Shown here in pieces: positions 1-9,894 of a stretch of 64,000 nucleotides of DNA. How positions within the stretch are numbered: the first letter of the stretch is position 1; every line of letters begins with the position of its first letter. The position numbers were made by a program, and so were the translations under genes. The DNA is from Mercenaria mercenaria (taxonomy: Eukaryota; Mollusca; Bivalvia; Venerida; Veneridae). The notes under the pieces were generated by a model. The model was not told the origin of the DNA, ran no database searches, and worked only from the letters and a program-made list of their open reading frames with translations. The stretch covers positions 44,048,501 through 44,112,500 of the forward strand of contig NC_069373.1 of NCBI RefSeq assembly GCF_021730395.1. Reading direction: 5' to 3'.

Positions 1-1
1 T

Positions 2-169
2 GAAATTACTGAAGTAAACAAAAAATATGAAAGGGAGGTAGAAAAAAAGCCGAATGAAATGACTGACGCAGAAATTAAAAGAAAACTGAAATCGCTCAAA
101 GTGATTACTAAACTTAGGAATAGGCAAAAACTAATAGCCCTCCTTGAAAACAGTTTGGGACAGAAGTGA
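2..169 (+). CDS. 3' end of an unidentified gene (partial)
   Basis: An open frame of 55 codons runs in from the window edge and stops at TGA 167-169. The product is rich in Lys and Glu (for example MTDAEIKRKLKSL) and looks helical, possibly coiled coil. No domain is recognisable. AATAAA overlaps the stop (169-174) and another lies at 219-224, which fits a terminal exon followed by a poly(A) site. The composition differs from the AT-rich non-coding DNA that follows. The upstream exon boundary lies outside the window, so the start is unknown. Confidence 0.45.
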   Translation, partial: EITEVNKKYEREVEKKPNEMTDAEIKRKLKSLKVITKLRNRQKLIALLENSLGQK

Positions 170-1728
170 ATAAAACACATTAAAATTACTGCTGAAAATG
201 AATTATTATCATTTGTATAATAAAACTGTACTCTTTACATGACTGTCATTACGTAATAGTTATTCTTACGTGAACACCTTTTCAATGAGATTGATTATTT
301 ATTGTGTTCATATATTTGATATTATCACTGTAAATATTTCATCCATTAAAATTATTGCATTTAGTTTTACTGACTCTTATTTCTTCCTTCTTATTCTATT
401 ATAGATGATAATGACAACTGCTAACTTTACTGGTGATAAGATACGTTAGGTTACCTAACGGGTAGATAAGGGGAGAAACTCGCATATCTGTCTTGTCTTA
501 TCAGCGGTAAATACAGGGTATTGTCCCTTGATGAAAGAAGACATTAGTTTAACATGGTAAGATTAAACACTCGTTTCAAAGGACAAAGTTTCGACGCTTG
601 AAACGTTGAGACGTCATCATAAAATCATTTTTGACGTCATATATAGACTAGTATTTGACGTAATGACTTTAAACAATTAGTCCCAACATCGATTATGTTT
701 TTGTATTCGTTTGTGGAATACAACTCGTATTTCGGACAAGAAATGGTAGCTCTACGTTGGATGTGCAAAAATCAAAAAGTCAACTAATTGAACTACAGTA
801 AACGCGGTAGGCTATCATCTCCTTGCATTACTACTCCTGTACCTTTCAGCTTTTCCAGCATGTTCATTCCCGCCAAGTTTGTCCTAGAATCTATATATGA
901 TACAGAAAAAAATGTTAAAGTGAGTGAAAATGAGTGTTAGCTATTGGTAAAAATAAAACAACAGGAATATTGATTTTATTCTTTATTTCAAAAGCATCAC
1001 CATGGTTTAGCCCCGTCTGCACAAAAAATTGTGTAATGTACAAGGTTATCTTGCATATTAATTCACATACCAATAGGTTTGTACTATTGCTCATTTTCAG
1101 AGCATCCACATTTTATCAATGTTTAAAAGAAAAAAAAAGTGTTCGTAAAACTATGATACGTGAACCAGTCGCTTTAAAATTTAAAATGTTGTAAAGTATT
1201 ATTATGAAATATCGACTTTATTTGGCAAAAATCAACTAAAGAAATGTACTCTTGATTTATATTACAGGTAATGGTGTGTGGTGCTACACGGAGGATCCGT
1301 CTGTTCGATGGGGGAATTGTGACATACTGAAATGATAAATTATGTGTTTTCTGTTCGATTGGAGAAGCCCATACAGCTGAAAGCAGACGCAGTGTACTAT
1401 ATATATTAAATTGGAATAGTTTGTTTCATTAGATTTGAAGTGTTTTCAAGTTTCCTATTTTTTTATCATTATTAGCTTCACAATATGTATATAACATAAA
1501 CATGAGACTACATTCCAATAATAATAAAGACACATGATCAGTAGAGGACAACTCTTATTAAAAAACGTGAAAGAAGGAATCGGCGTTTAAGTTTCAACTT
1601 AGGACTTTTATTCAAAATCTAAATACAATAGTTTAGTGAGTTTTGTAAGTGTTAGCCGTTGTTTATTGTTATTATTGTGCGACTATAAGCAAACACATGC
1701 TGTTTAATCTTTTATATCAAAGTTTCGA
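170..1728. other. AT-rich non-coding stretch
   Basis: No gene is supported. Between 600 and 665 there are three ACGTCA/TGACGT-type words, including a full TGACGTCA-like site, which could be chance or a regulatory cluster. An imperfect fold-back lies at about 926-1100 (AAAATGAG and CTATTGGTA on the left, their complements on the right) and may be a decayed MITE. Confidence 0.4.
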
Positions 1729-1831
1729 CCACAGGGTTCGGCTCAGCCTAGGTCCAGGCCCTACCCTATAAAAAATCATTGATTTTTTATACGGTAGGGC
1801 CTGGACCTAGGCATGAGCCGAACCCCTGTGG
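1729..1831. mobile_element. 103-bp hairpin MITE with 6-bp target duplication
   Basis: Two arms of about 45 bp are nearly perfect reverse complements, starting CCACAGGGTTCGG and ending CCGAACCCCTGTGG, joined through TAAAAAATCATTGATTTTTTA. It is flanked on both sides by TTTCGA (1723-1728 and 1832-1837), a 6-bp target duplication. The near-perfect arms suggest recent arrival. No coding capacity. Confidence 0.75.
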
Positions 1832-1837
1832 TTTCGA

Positions 1838-2811
1838 CTGCCTATGACATGATAGCAAAGACCGAAGACCTAGGCATGCAATTACTCAGTGGATCGAACT
1901 TAATAATAAGAGAAAACAGTATATATATCTGCCTTGATCAATATCTATAGCAGCGGTTTCATGCAGTCTCTTGTATACTAGTAATTGGCGTATAATTTGT
2001 CAAAGTTCTGTTTGAGCTATGGCTAGTTGCGCTGTCTCGAAGTCCATAACAAAAGAACTTCTGGTAGATGTCGCAAACAATGTTGAGACCTCTGATAGCA
2101 ATTTATTCCTACTAACCTTTCTAAGATTCGTGCCAGATCGTTCTCAACTTCAATGTTTATTGGCTTTGTACTGAACTTTTTTTACGGAAAATGGTGATAA
2201 ATCATTTATCAAAATACTTGACACTTACTCCTTTGTAGACAACGGTATAATAATATAATTCTTAGAGGATAATTGTGGAAACTTTAATTATAGGATCAAT
2301 AATTCGTGTATTTCAGTCCCGTTACAGTATAGTTATCTATTATAATCGGCCAATTTGCACCTAAGATTTAAAAAAAAAAATTTGACAGCAATAAATGTTC
2401 TTTCAAATTAATTCCAACTTAGTACAATCCTATTTTATTAATGTATTTAATTATAGCTTTAATGCAAGCAAAATTGCTTAAAGACTATGTAAGAATACGC
2501 TCTGTATTGGCTGGAGCTTTAGTATTTCTCATTATAAGGGTGCCACTGCAAACGGAACCGAGGACGACCAATTACCCATACTTTACTGTAAATCAACAAA
2601 ATATTGTAATTCATGTAAATTCATTATAAAAGCAAATGATAGCGGAAATGACTATCTAACATATTTTAAGATGACTAGTTACTAGAATGAGTAAATTATC
2701 ATCATAGAATTTTGAAATTCCTTTATAGCCATGTTTGTCACAGTGTTTAATTAGAATATTAATATACCCCGCATGCTCTTTAATTCAGTTCATTTCCCAT
2801 TTTGTAGGATG
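1838..2811. other. Non-coding AT-rich stretch
   Basis: No gene is supported. A 68-codon open frame without a start codon spans 2482-2685, with an acceptor-like ATTATAAG just inside it. It cannot be joined to a neighbour, so it is not called. Confidence 0.3.
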
Positions 2812-2815
2812 AATT

Positions 2816-3044
2816 AAGCCGCGCCATGGGAAAACCAACATAGTGGCTTTGCGACCAGCATGGATCCAGACCAGCCTGCGCGCAGTCTGGTCAGGATCAA
2901 TGCTGTTCGCTAACAGTTTCTCCAATTCCAATAGGCTTTAAAAACGAACAGCATGGATCCTGACCAGACTGCGCGGATGCACAGGCTGGTTTGGATCCAT
3001 GCTGGTCGCAAAGCCACTATGTTGGTTTTCACATGGCGCGGCTC
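2816..3044. mobile_element. GAGCC-type hairpin MITE, copy 1
   Basis: First of six copies of a roughly 230-bp hairpin element. The ends read (G/A)AGCCGCGCCATG and its complement CATGGCGCGGCTC, followed inward by AAAACCAACATAGTG. The core is GGATCCAGACCAGCCTG and its complement. It is flanked by AATT on both sides (2812-2815 and 3045-3048). Four other copies also have 4-bp all-A/T duplications, so the target preference looks real. No protein is encoded. Confidence 0.8.
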
Positions 3045-3048
3045 AATT

Positions 3049-3699
3049 AAGGAATAAGCAACTAAACGCCAACAACATCTTCTTTTTTCCGCTCAGCACA
3101 TGTGTATTTCTTTTGCCTTTTTTGCAATGTTTTTTCACATGAATTGTGATGCCATAATACTGTCAATAAATTTCAGTTGTATGCGTGATCTTTGGAAGCT
3201 TATTATAAAACAAGCAAATTCGATGAATTGGTATCCCCCGCCGAAAGGGTTTGTGGTGAGGAATGGCAAAAAAATATATCCGTCAAAAAGTTAAGGATGT
3301 TAATAAGAAGCAAATAATTTCATTAGTCAAAATCAGTTTAACAGAAAACAAATGTTTAATTAAAGAGTTCACAGTAAATGTATGATACTTTGATCCTGAC
3401 TAAAGAATTTATTTTGAATGGGATATGCTTATTGTAATAAGCTTAGCTTTTAAAATTAAATGCAGTTAATTGAAATTTGAGCTTGAAGTTTAACTGGAAC
3501 GAAATATTGTCTTTGAGTGGTTTGGCACCAGGTGTTGCTGATTAACATGTACATTTGAACTTAAAAGAACAGATGTCCTTAAGAGAACACAGGTAAGATA
3601 TCTTGAACATGGCTGAGGGCAAGGTTTGTGCAGTCACAACTTAACATGTTAAAGGTTTGAACATTTAAAAAAAAAAAAAGGAATGGAAATATAATTATA
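3049..3699. other. No clear gene
   Basis: A 64-codon frame at 3100-3294 has a good internal acceptor (AATTTCAG at about 3169) and a protein-like tail (WKLIIKQANSMNWYPPPKGF). It could be a terminal exon, but no partner exon in phase was found. Confidence 0.25.
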
Positions 3700-3957
3700 T
3701 ATGTATATATTTATTTTTTTAGGGGGTAGGGTGCGAGGGAACGGGAGAGGAAACAAAATTTCACATGTTGATTATAAATATTGATGGAAAATTAAAAATG
3801 AAAAAAAAAAAGGGTAAAAGGGTGAAGTTGGGGAGGATGCATGATTAGTGGTGGGCATGACTGTATGGAGGAGTGAGGTGGGGGAACTTGCATGTTGATA
3901 AATAATCATGGAAGGTTTGAAAAAAAAATTTAAAATAAGAAATGAAAAAAAAAATTT

Positions 3958-3967
<10 letters not shown>

Positions 3968-4005
<38 letters not shown>
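3968..4005. repeat. 38-base G homopolymer after an A/T run
   Basis: A T13 tract is followed directly by 38 consecutive G. A second such junction (T run then 29 G) lies at 4795-4845 in the next unit of the same repeat. Length may be unreliable in any assembly. Confidence 0.9.
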
Positions 4006-4006
<1 letters not shown>

Positions 4007-4806
4007 GTGACCAAGGCAAGTGGGTGACTAGGTGTAGGTGCGCAACTTCACATGTTTCTAATAAATGTTCACAGAAAAGAATGAAAGAAATTTAATAAAA
4101 TTCTGCCGAATGGTAAGTTTGTTCTGTACAAATATGTGGATTATTTTTGGGGTGGGGGAGAGGGGGGAGGGGGGGGGGCAGAGGATGCATGATCAGTGGT
4201 GGGCATGACTGTTTGGAGGAGTGAAGGTGGGGAAATGGTACAACTTGCATATTGATAAATAATCATGGAAGGTTTGAAAAAAATCTAAAATAAATGAAAA
4301 AAAAATTCTTTTGGTGGGGGTTGGGGGAGGGGGGGAGGGGGTTGGGATGGGGAGGGAGTGTGACCAAGGCAAGTAGGTGACGAGGTGTGGGTGCGTAACT
4401 TCACATGTTTATAATAAATGTTCACAGAAAAGAATGAAAGAAATTTAATGAAATTCTGCCAAATGGTAAGTTTGTTATGTACAAATATGTGGATTTTGGA
4501 CAATTAAAGGGCAATAACTCTGAAATCCGTACAAAATTGTGTGTGCACAACTACATTATAGTGCTCTAAATTCTGTTAAAGTTTCATAGTTCAAGGTCAA
4601 ATATATCAAAAGTTATGATGCAGAAATTGCCATATCTATAGATCTACAGTACCCTATATTATAGTTAACACTAGAAACTTCTAAGGGACATAACTCTGGT
4701 GTTACTTGGGCAATCTGTCTGAAACTTGATGGGCCCCATAACCTCATAGTGGTGAACATGAACAGTTTATCTGAAAAAAATGTAAAATAATGAATTTTTT
4801 TTTTTT

Positions 4807-4816
<10 letters not shown>

Positions 4817-4845
<29 letters not shown>
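4817..4845. repeat. 29-base G homopolymer
   Basis: It is preceded by more than 20 T. It sits at the same place in its repeat unit as the tract at 3968-4005. Confidence 0.9.
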
Positions 4846-5637
4846 TATGATCAAGGTAAGGGGGTGACCAGGTGTGAGTACACAACTTCACATGTTTACA
4901 ATAAAAGTTCATGGAAAAGAATGAAAGAAATTTAATATTTAATGAAATTCTACCAAATGGAAAGTTTGTTATGTACAAATATGTGGATTTTTATACAATT
5001 AAAGGGCAATAACTCTAAATTTACAAATAAATCCAAACGAAATTGTGTGTACACAACCACATTATGGTGATCTAAATTCTGTTTAAGTTTCATAGTTCTA
5101 GGTGAAATATATCAAAAGTTATGACGCAGAAATTACCATATTTATAGTACCCTATATAGTTAACACTAGAAACTTCTAAGGGCCATAACTCTGGTGTTAC
5201 TTGGGCAATCTGACTGAAACTTGACGGTCCGCAAGAACTCATAGTGGTGAACATGTATATGAAGTTTTAAATAAATATTCCCAACCATTTCCTAGATATG
5301 GCTCCGGACGGACGGACGGACGGAAAGACGGACGGAAGGACGGACGGACGGACGGACAACGCCAAAACTATATCCCTCCGAGTTTCGTCGGGGGAAAATA
5401 AATGTATGCGTCAAATAAACTTTCTGTTCTGTTCTACACTGCCCTGCAGTACTGCAATGTGGTGCTGAATCTCTGAGGTCCCTCCAGGGAGATTTAGAAC
5501 TGGACTCTGAGCCTCGACATAGTCCACCCACAGCTACAGGATGTCCCTCCTTCATTCCACAACATGCAAAGAGAAGAAAGAGGAACATAACAAGAGGAGA
5601 ACCAATCAGCATCAGTCTTTCAGGTTGATGCATTGAA

Positions 5638-6240
5638 ATGCAGAGGCTGTCTTCAACAAGAAGGCTGAACCTGAGCATATCCTCCACGAGAAAGACATCA
5701 ATGTATGTTGCATTCAGGAAAGAAACTCATCTGCAACCAGAAAAAAAATCCTTCAAAGTCAGAGAATACCAGTGTTTTCGCTGTGACAGAATTGGCAAAC
5801 GAAAAGGAGGCATCATGACGTTGGTCAGGAACAACATCAGTGCTGTCCAGACTAACATGCATATGGATGAATCCGAGTTCCAAGTTCTGAGCCTCAGGAA
5901 GAACGAGTTCAACTTGAAACTTGTGAATATATACTCTCCAAGTGACAAAGCTCTGTCCCTGCAACTGATGAAACCAGGTTCATCATTGTAGGAGACTTTA
6001 ATAGTCACTCACCAAGCTGGGGATATGAGCACCTGGATAAACGTGGAGAGGAAGTGGAGACCTGGCAAGATGATAACAAGCTGAACCTTATCGACAAGCC
6101 GAACGATCCTCCAACCTTTTACTCCAGAAGCGGACGAACAACGTTAACCCTGACCTTGCCTTATGTACTGATGACGTACACGAACATGTCAAACGGGAAG
6201 TTGATGAGCAACTAGGAGGTAGCGACCATCGCCCAGTCTA
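5638..6240 (+). pseudogene. LINE endonuclease domain, frameshifted
   Basis: The endonuclease of the exonuclease-endonuclease-phosphatase fold nicks the target for LINE integration. Visible motifs are INVCCIQE (catalytic Glu, around 5697-5720 in a shifted frame), GGIMTLVRNNIS, LVNIYSPS and, after another frame change, VGDFNSHSPSWG (about 5985-6022). The order of motifs is right for the family, but no single frame spans it. Confidence 0.75.
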
Positions 6241-6346
6241 TCTTACTATAGCCTCTATTTCACCTAACTTCCCCAGATGGAACTACAAGAAGGCCAGATG
6301 GATCTTTTACCAAAGTCTGAGTGATGAGCTCTGTAAAGACATCAGA

Positions 6347-6844
6347 GTGGAAGGTAGAGACATAAACCGGGTTCTCAAATGCTTCAATGCCTGTAAGCTA
6401 CTTTTAGTATCTTACAGCGCCATTCCAAGGAGAGCAAGAAAGGGCTATAAGCCCTACTGGAGTGATGAGCTGGAGAATCTTCAGGCAACGCTATCAGAAG
6501 TCAGGGAGGAAGCAGAAAACAATCCCTTACAAGAAAGTAACCTTTCTCTACAGCGAGCCATGGCCAAATTCCTCAGGCGTAAACTGGAAGCCCAGAGGAA
6601 GAACTGGAGATACAAAACAGCCTCGCTCAACCTAGTGCGAGATGGTCAAAAGCTATGGAGACAGCTGAACGATGAAGACACAGGGAGAGGCTCAAGAACT
6701 TTGGAAGAGAATGGTGAGCTGTTGACGGGTAAACAAGCGGCAAACACTTTTGCCTCCAACTACAAAGATGTTTCCAACATCCCCACCAACAGGGAACGGC
6801 AAAGGGAATCCCGAAGAGAAAAAGGGAAAGGCAGACAAGTCAAG
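6347..6844 (+). pseudogene. LINE linker between endonuclease and RT
   Basis: This is an open stretch of 166 codons containing KPYWSDELENLQ and a basic segment FLRRKLEAQRKNWRYK, typical of the region before the RT in Jockey/I-like LINEs. It ends in a Lys/Arg-rich out-of-frame tail. It is non-functional alone. Confidence 0.7.
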
Positions 6845-6951
6845 TGACATAAGAATGCATGAAACAGAGTCTTAAACTACCTGAGCTACAGGCAGCTCTC
6901 AGGCAGTTGAAGACAAAGAAGTCTCCTTGACCAGATGAAGTCACAAATGAA

Positions 6952-7757
6952 ATGCTGACCCACTTAGGCACTGCAGCAATTTGCAAACTCCTGGAAATTT
7001 ACAACTACAGCTGGACACAAGGATTACTTCTACAGTTATGGAAAGAGGCAGTCATGATCCCCATCCATAAGAAAAGGGAGGATACAAAGAAGACTGCAAG
7101 CTATCGTCCAATCAGTCTAACCAGTTGTGTTGGAAAGACCATGGAGAGGATTGTGAATGCACGTCTGAAGTGGTAATGGAAACTAACAACCTACTCGCAA
7201 CACAACAAGCTGGCTTCAGACAATTCCGCTCCACTGAGGACCAGACCACTTACCTATCGCAGGAGATAGAGGACGCCTTCCAAGAGCAGAAAGTCGTGCT
7301 TACAGCATGGATTGATCTGCAGCGAGCGTTCGATAAAGTCTGGACTGATGGACTCCTCGTCAAACTGATAAGGAGTGGAGTAGGAGGTCACTTGCTGAGG
7401 TGAATTACAACATACCTCTACAACAGGAGAGCAAGGGTAAGCTTAGAACATGCCAGCAGTAGATACAAGTTCCTGTTGCGTCATTGTGTCCCGGAAGGCG
7501 GAGTCTTATTCCGTACACTAGCTCTTCCTGCGTTTCATCAATGACCTGGTGTCTGAACTACCGAAACGGGTAAACACTGCTCTCTATGCTGACAACCTGG
7601 TGTTATGGTGCAAGGAAAAACATGCCACAACAGCCACATACAGGATGCAAGAAGCCATCAACAGGCTTTCAGATTGGGCTGAGGATTGGTGTGTCGCAAT
7701 CAATACAGAGAAATCGTCCACCACACTATTCTCCCTGTCATCAAAGCAGCTGCCATA
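6952..7757 (+). pseudogene. LINE reverse transcriptase, interrupted
   Basis: Recognisable RT blocks are AVMIPIHKK, YRPISLTSCVGK, ERIVNARL, then after frame changes WIDLQRAFDKVW, GGVLF and LYADNLVLWC. YADN stands where the catalytic YADD is expected. The domain is cut at 7757 by the palindromic-unit insert. At least two frame changes and internal stops are present. Confidence 0.8.
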
Positions 7758-8742
7758 CAAACAAAAAATGGAATGAATCGGTGTAATAAATGGTAAACAA
7801 ATCGATTCATTACCGATTCAATAGCACGATTTATTACCGATTTATTAGTACCACTGATCTCCAAATTCCCTTCGTTTCAATTTCAGCATACCCGATTTGT
7901 TACATTGCAAAACAATTTAAAGCCCTTATTTGTTACCGATTTATTAAACGATTTGTTCACGATTTGATCAAATGGTATGCAAATGAGCTAATGAATCGGT
8001 GATAAATCGTAAACAAATCGTTTAATAAATCGGTAACAAATCAGGACTTTTGATTGTTTTGCAATATAATGAATCGGTAACAAATCGGGTATGCTGAAGT
8101 TGAAATGAAAGGAATTTGGAGATCAGTGACACTAATAAATCGGTAATGAATCGGTAATGAATCGTACTAATAACTCAGCATTATATTTAAGGGACGAAAG
8201 CATGGGTACAAAAAGTTTGAGTACGAATTGTAATTCTCTAGAAAGGGTAGCATTAACTATAAGAATGGCAAACTAAATGTTCTAGTAAGGAAAGAACAAC
8301 ATGAAATATATAGATTCTATTTACAGAGTTAATGTATGCACTTAAACATGTCCTTTTACAACTATATTAGACAGTTAAAACAGTTAAAATTCCAGTATTT
8401 TAGTGGATGTGGTGTCTCTACATGTGTATTTCAGTTACCCCGCCAAAATGCATTAAAGATGGCTGACATTATACTCATGTTTCCCGCCCAAAAAGTCACA
8501 ACTTTACATTTTGATGAATCGGTAATAAATGGTACTGCACAAAATATCTGTTTCTAATGAATGGTAAACAAATCAGTTATCTGCAATGAATGGGGGTGTG
8601 GCGACTTTCTCTGCAAAACCCGATTTGCTTCCGATTCATTAAATGAATCGTAAACAAATGGTGTTAATAAATCGGCAAATCCCGATTTTTTCACCATTTA
8701 TTCACGATTTTGATACCATTTGTTACTTGATTTTTTTGTTTG
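7758..8742. mobile_element. 985-bp palindromic-unit array inserted in a LINE
   Basis: The insert is bounded by short inverted ends (CAAACAAAAAAT at 7758 and ATTTTTTTGTTTG ending 8742). It consists of many copies of a short word and its complement, such as AATCGGTAA, TAATAAATCGG and CCGATTTATTA. An internal hairpin pairs about 7800-7945 with about 7985-8170, including the shared texts CCAAATTCCCTT and CAGCATACCCGATTTG. A second inverted set lies at about 8520-8735. No ORF of note and no clear target duplication. The LINE text on both sides belongs to one element, which shows it is an insertion. I cannot assign a transposon class. Confidence 0.6.
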
Positions 8743-9013
8743 GGAGTGGGCGGGTAAAATCAAGATGGGAAATACCAAGTTGGGTGGCTACCGCAAAAAT
8801 CGGCTCATGAGTAGCAGCTTCGCTCACGAAGCAAAGAAACTCGATCGAGAGGTCGAAATTGAGCTGAACATACCAACGATTCCCCTAGGTAGAGAAGACA
8901 TTATAAACCCTTTAGGGAATGACCTGTCTTCAGTAACTGTGAGACTTGCTGTTCCTCATCTTGACCGCGAGAAATAAGAGGTTGAAGGTATTCGGAAGAT
9001 CCTCACGCTAGCC

Positions 9014-9649
9014 ATGGTCATTGAAGGCTATCCTCCGGAAACATGGACTCATGGAGAAGCAGGAGTTTTCATTCTATACCCATCTGACAAGAGAGAAACA
9101 CTACATGCAGCCACAGGAAAACACTGCAGCAATTACAAGGCAGAGACTGAAGCACTCATGAAGGCCGTCTCAATGATTGAAGACTCGTCAGAAGAAAGCT
9201 CCTCAGTCATCTTTCTCACAGATGCACTGTCTGTTATGGAAGCTCTGATCAATAAAGCTCCACAGCTTGCCGGAAGAATGCAGAGCCTGAGTATCAGCTG
9301 CAGAGTAGCACTTCAGTGGATTCCATCTCATTGTGGACTTGCCGGCAATGAAGAGGCAGACCCACTGGCTAAGCAAGGAGCTCAGTCAGAACAACCAACA
9401 ACACCTGTGAGCTACAAGGAGAAAGTCACCATCATCAAGGCACTAACGAGACCAAGGATAAAGGAAGATGCTTTTCATCTCCTTCATTGGTCTGAACAAG
9501 TGATGCTGGTCAGGCTTTGCTCAGGGCACAACAAGCTCAATGCTCACATGTACAAGAAATACAGACTGGTACCCTCACCAACCTGTCCATGTGGCATTGA
9601 GGATCAGCGGCAAACCACAAGTTTCATCGATGCTACTGGTCTGACAGTG
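9014..9649 (+). pseudogene. LINE RNase H and Cys-rich tail
   Basis: The RNase H motifs CSNYKAETEAL, FLTDALSVMEAL and WIPSHCGLAGNEEAD are present, giving Glu, Asp and the His/Asp of the active site. The first motif (the TDGS segment) is absent. A tail CPCG follows, the start of the usual Cys motif, then the sequence diverges. In-frame stops lie upstream. The role in the intact element is to remove RNA from the cDNA hybrid. Confidence 0.8.
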
Positions 9650-9817
9650 TAGGGCGAACGAAGAGGAAGGGAGAAGAAGTAGGAGGCGAAGAAGTAGGAG
9701 GATAGTGCATGATACAGCAGACGCTCCAATTCATAAAGCTTCCCTGGTTCTTTAGTGTGCCAGGTGTAAAGCACCCATACACGGGACTCTTATCTCAATG
9801 TTAGTAATTTTTAGTTG

Positions 9818-9894
9818 GAGAAGCGGGGGTCTCGAACTCACGACCCCTGGTTTCGTAGTCAAACAGTGTTACCACTGGACCACTGTGTCCGCTC
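9818..9894 (-). repeat. tRNA-like sequence, probably a SINE head
   Basis: Read on the minus strand it holds an A-box (TGGTCCAGTGG) and a B-box (AGTTCGAGACC) at tRNA spacing, with GTTT/AAAC around the anticodon loop and a partial acceptor stem AGCGG/CCGCT. The T stem pairs badly. I read it as a tRNA-derived repeat and not a working tRNA gene. Confidence 0.45.

Larger units (their letters stand above)
3700..5396 (+). repeat. Tandem degenerate repeat region ending in a GGAC-rich tail
   Basis: Units beginning near GTGACCAAGGCAAG recur at about 4006, 4357 and 4848. They share text such as GGGCAATAACTCTG and ACTTGGGCAATCTG. The 3' side ends in an (ACGG)n run (5289-5357) and a short hairpin CCCTCCG...CGTCGGGGG, followed by AAAATAAA. 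This layout, repeated units then GGAC run then terminal hairpin then A-rich end, matches the 3' halves of the ACAAGAG elements elsewhere in the window, so I take it as an older relative. The left end was not found. Confidence 0.6.
5437..9660 (+). mobile_element. Broken non-LTR retrotransposon (APE endonuclease, RT, RNase H)
   Basis: Pieces of one LINE lie in order on the + strand: apurinic-type endonuclease (about 5690-6240), linker (6347-6844), reverse transcriptase (6952-7757) and RNase H plus a Cys-rich tail (8750-9650). The RNase H and the Jockey/I-like RT suggest an I or Nimb-type clade. Frames change several times and stops are present. The RT box reads YADN instead of YADD. The first catalytic segment of RNase H is deleted (TWTH joins GEAGVFIL with no TDGS). 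The 985-bp insert at 7758-8742 splits it between the RT and the text KMGNTKL, after which an internal deletion joins on the C-terminal part. A second fragment of the family lies at 23930-24262. Confidence 0.85.

Noticed and set aside
600-665. CRE-like promoter cluster
   Set aside because: Three ACGTCA-type words in AT-rich DNA without a gene start nearby are not enough.
2482-2685. 68-codon open frame with CxxxxxCxxC, possible exon
   Set aside because: No start codon, no partner exon in matching phase, and the donor options lead to stops.
3100-3294. 64-residue open frame that could be a terminal exon
   Set aside because: The acceptor is plausible but no upstream exon in phase was found; kept only as a note in the region entry.
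3772-4014. Pro/Lys homopolymer protein on the minus strand
   Set aside because: It is a translation of the G38 and A runs of a repeat.
9818-9894. A working tRNA gene
   Set aside because: A- and B-boxes are good but the T stem and acceptor do not pair properly; more likely a SINE head.
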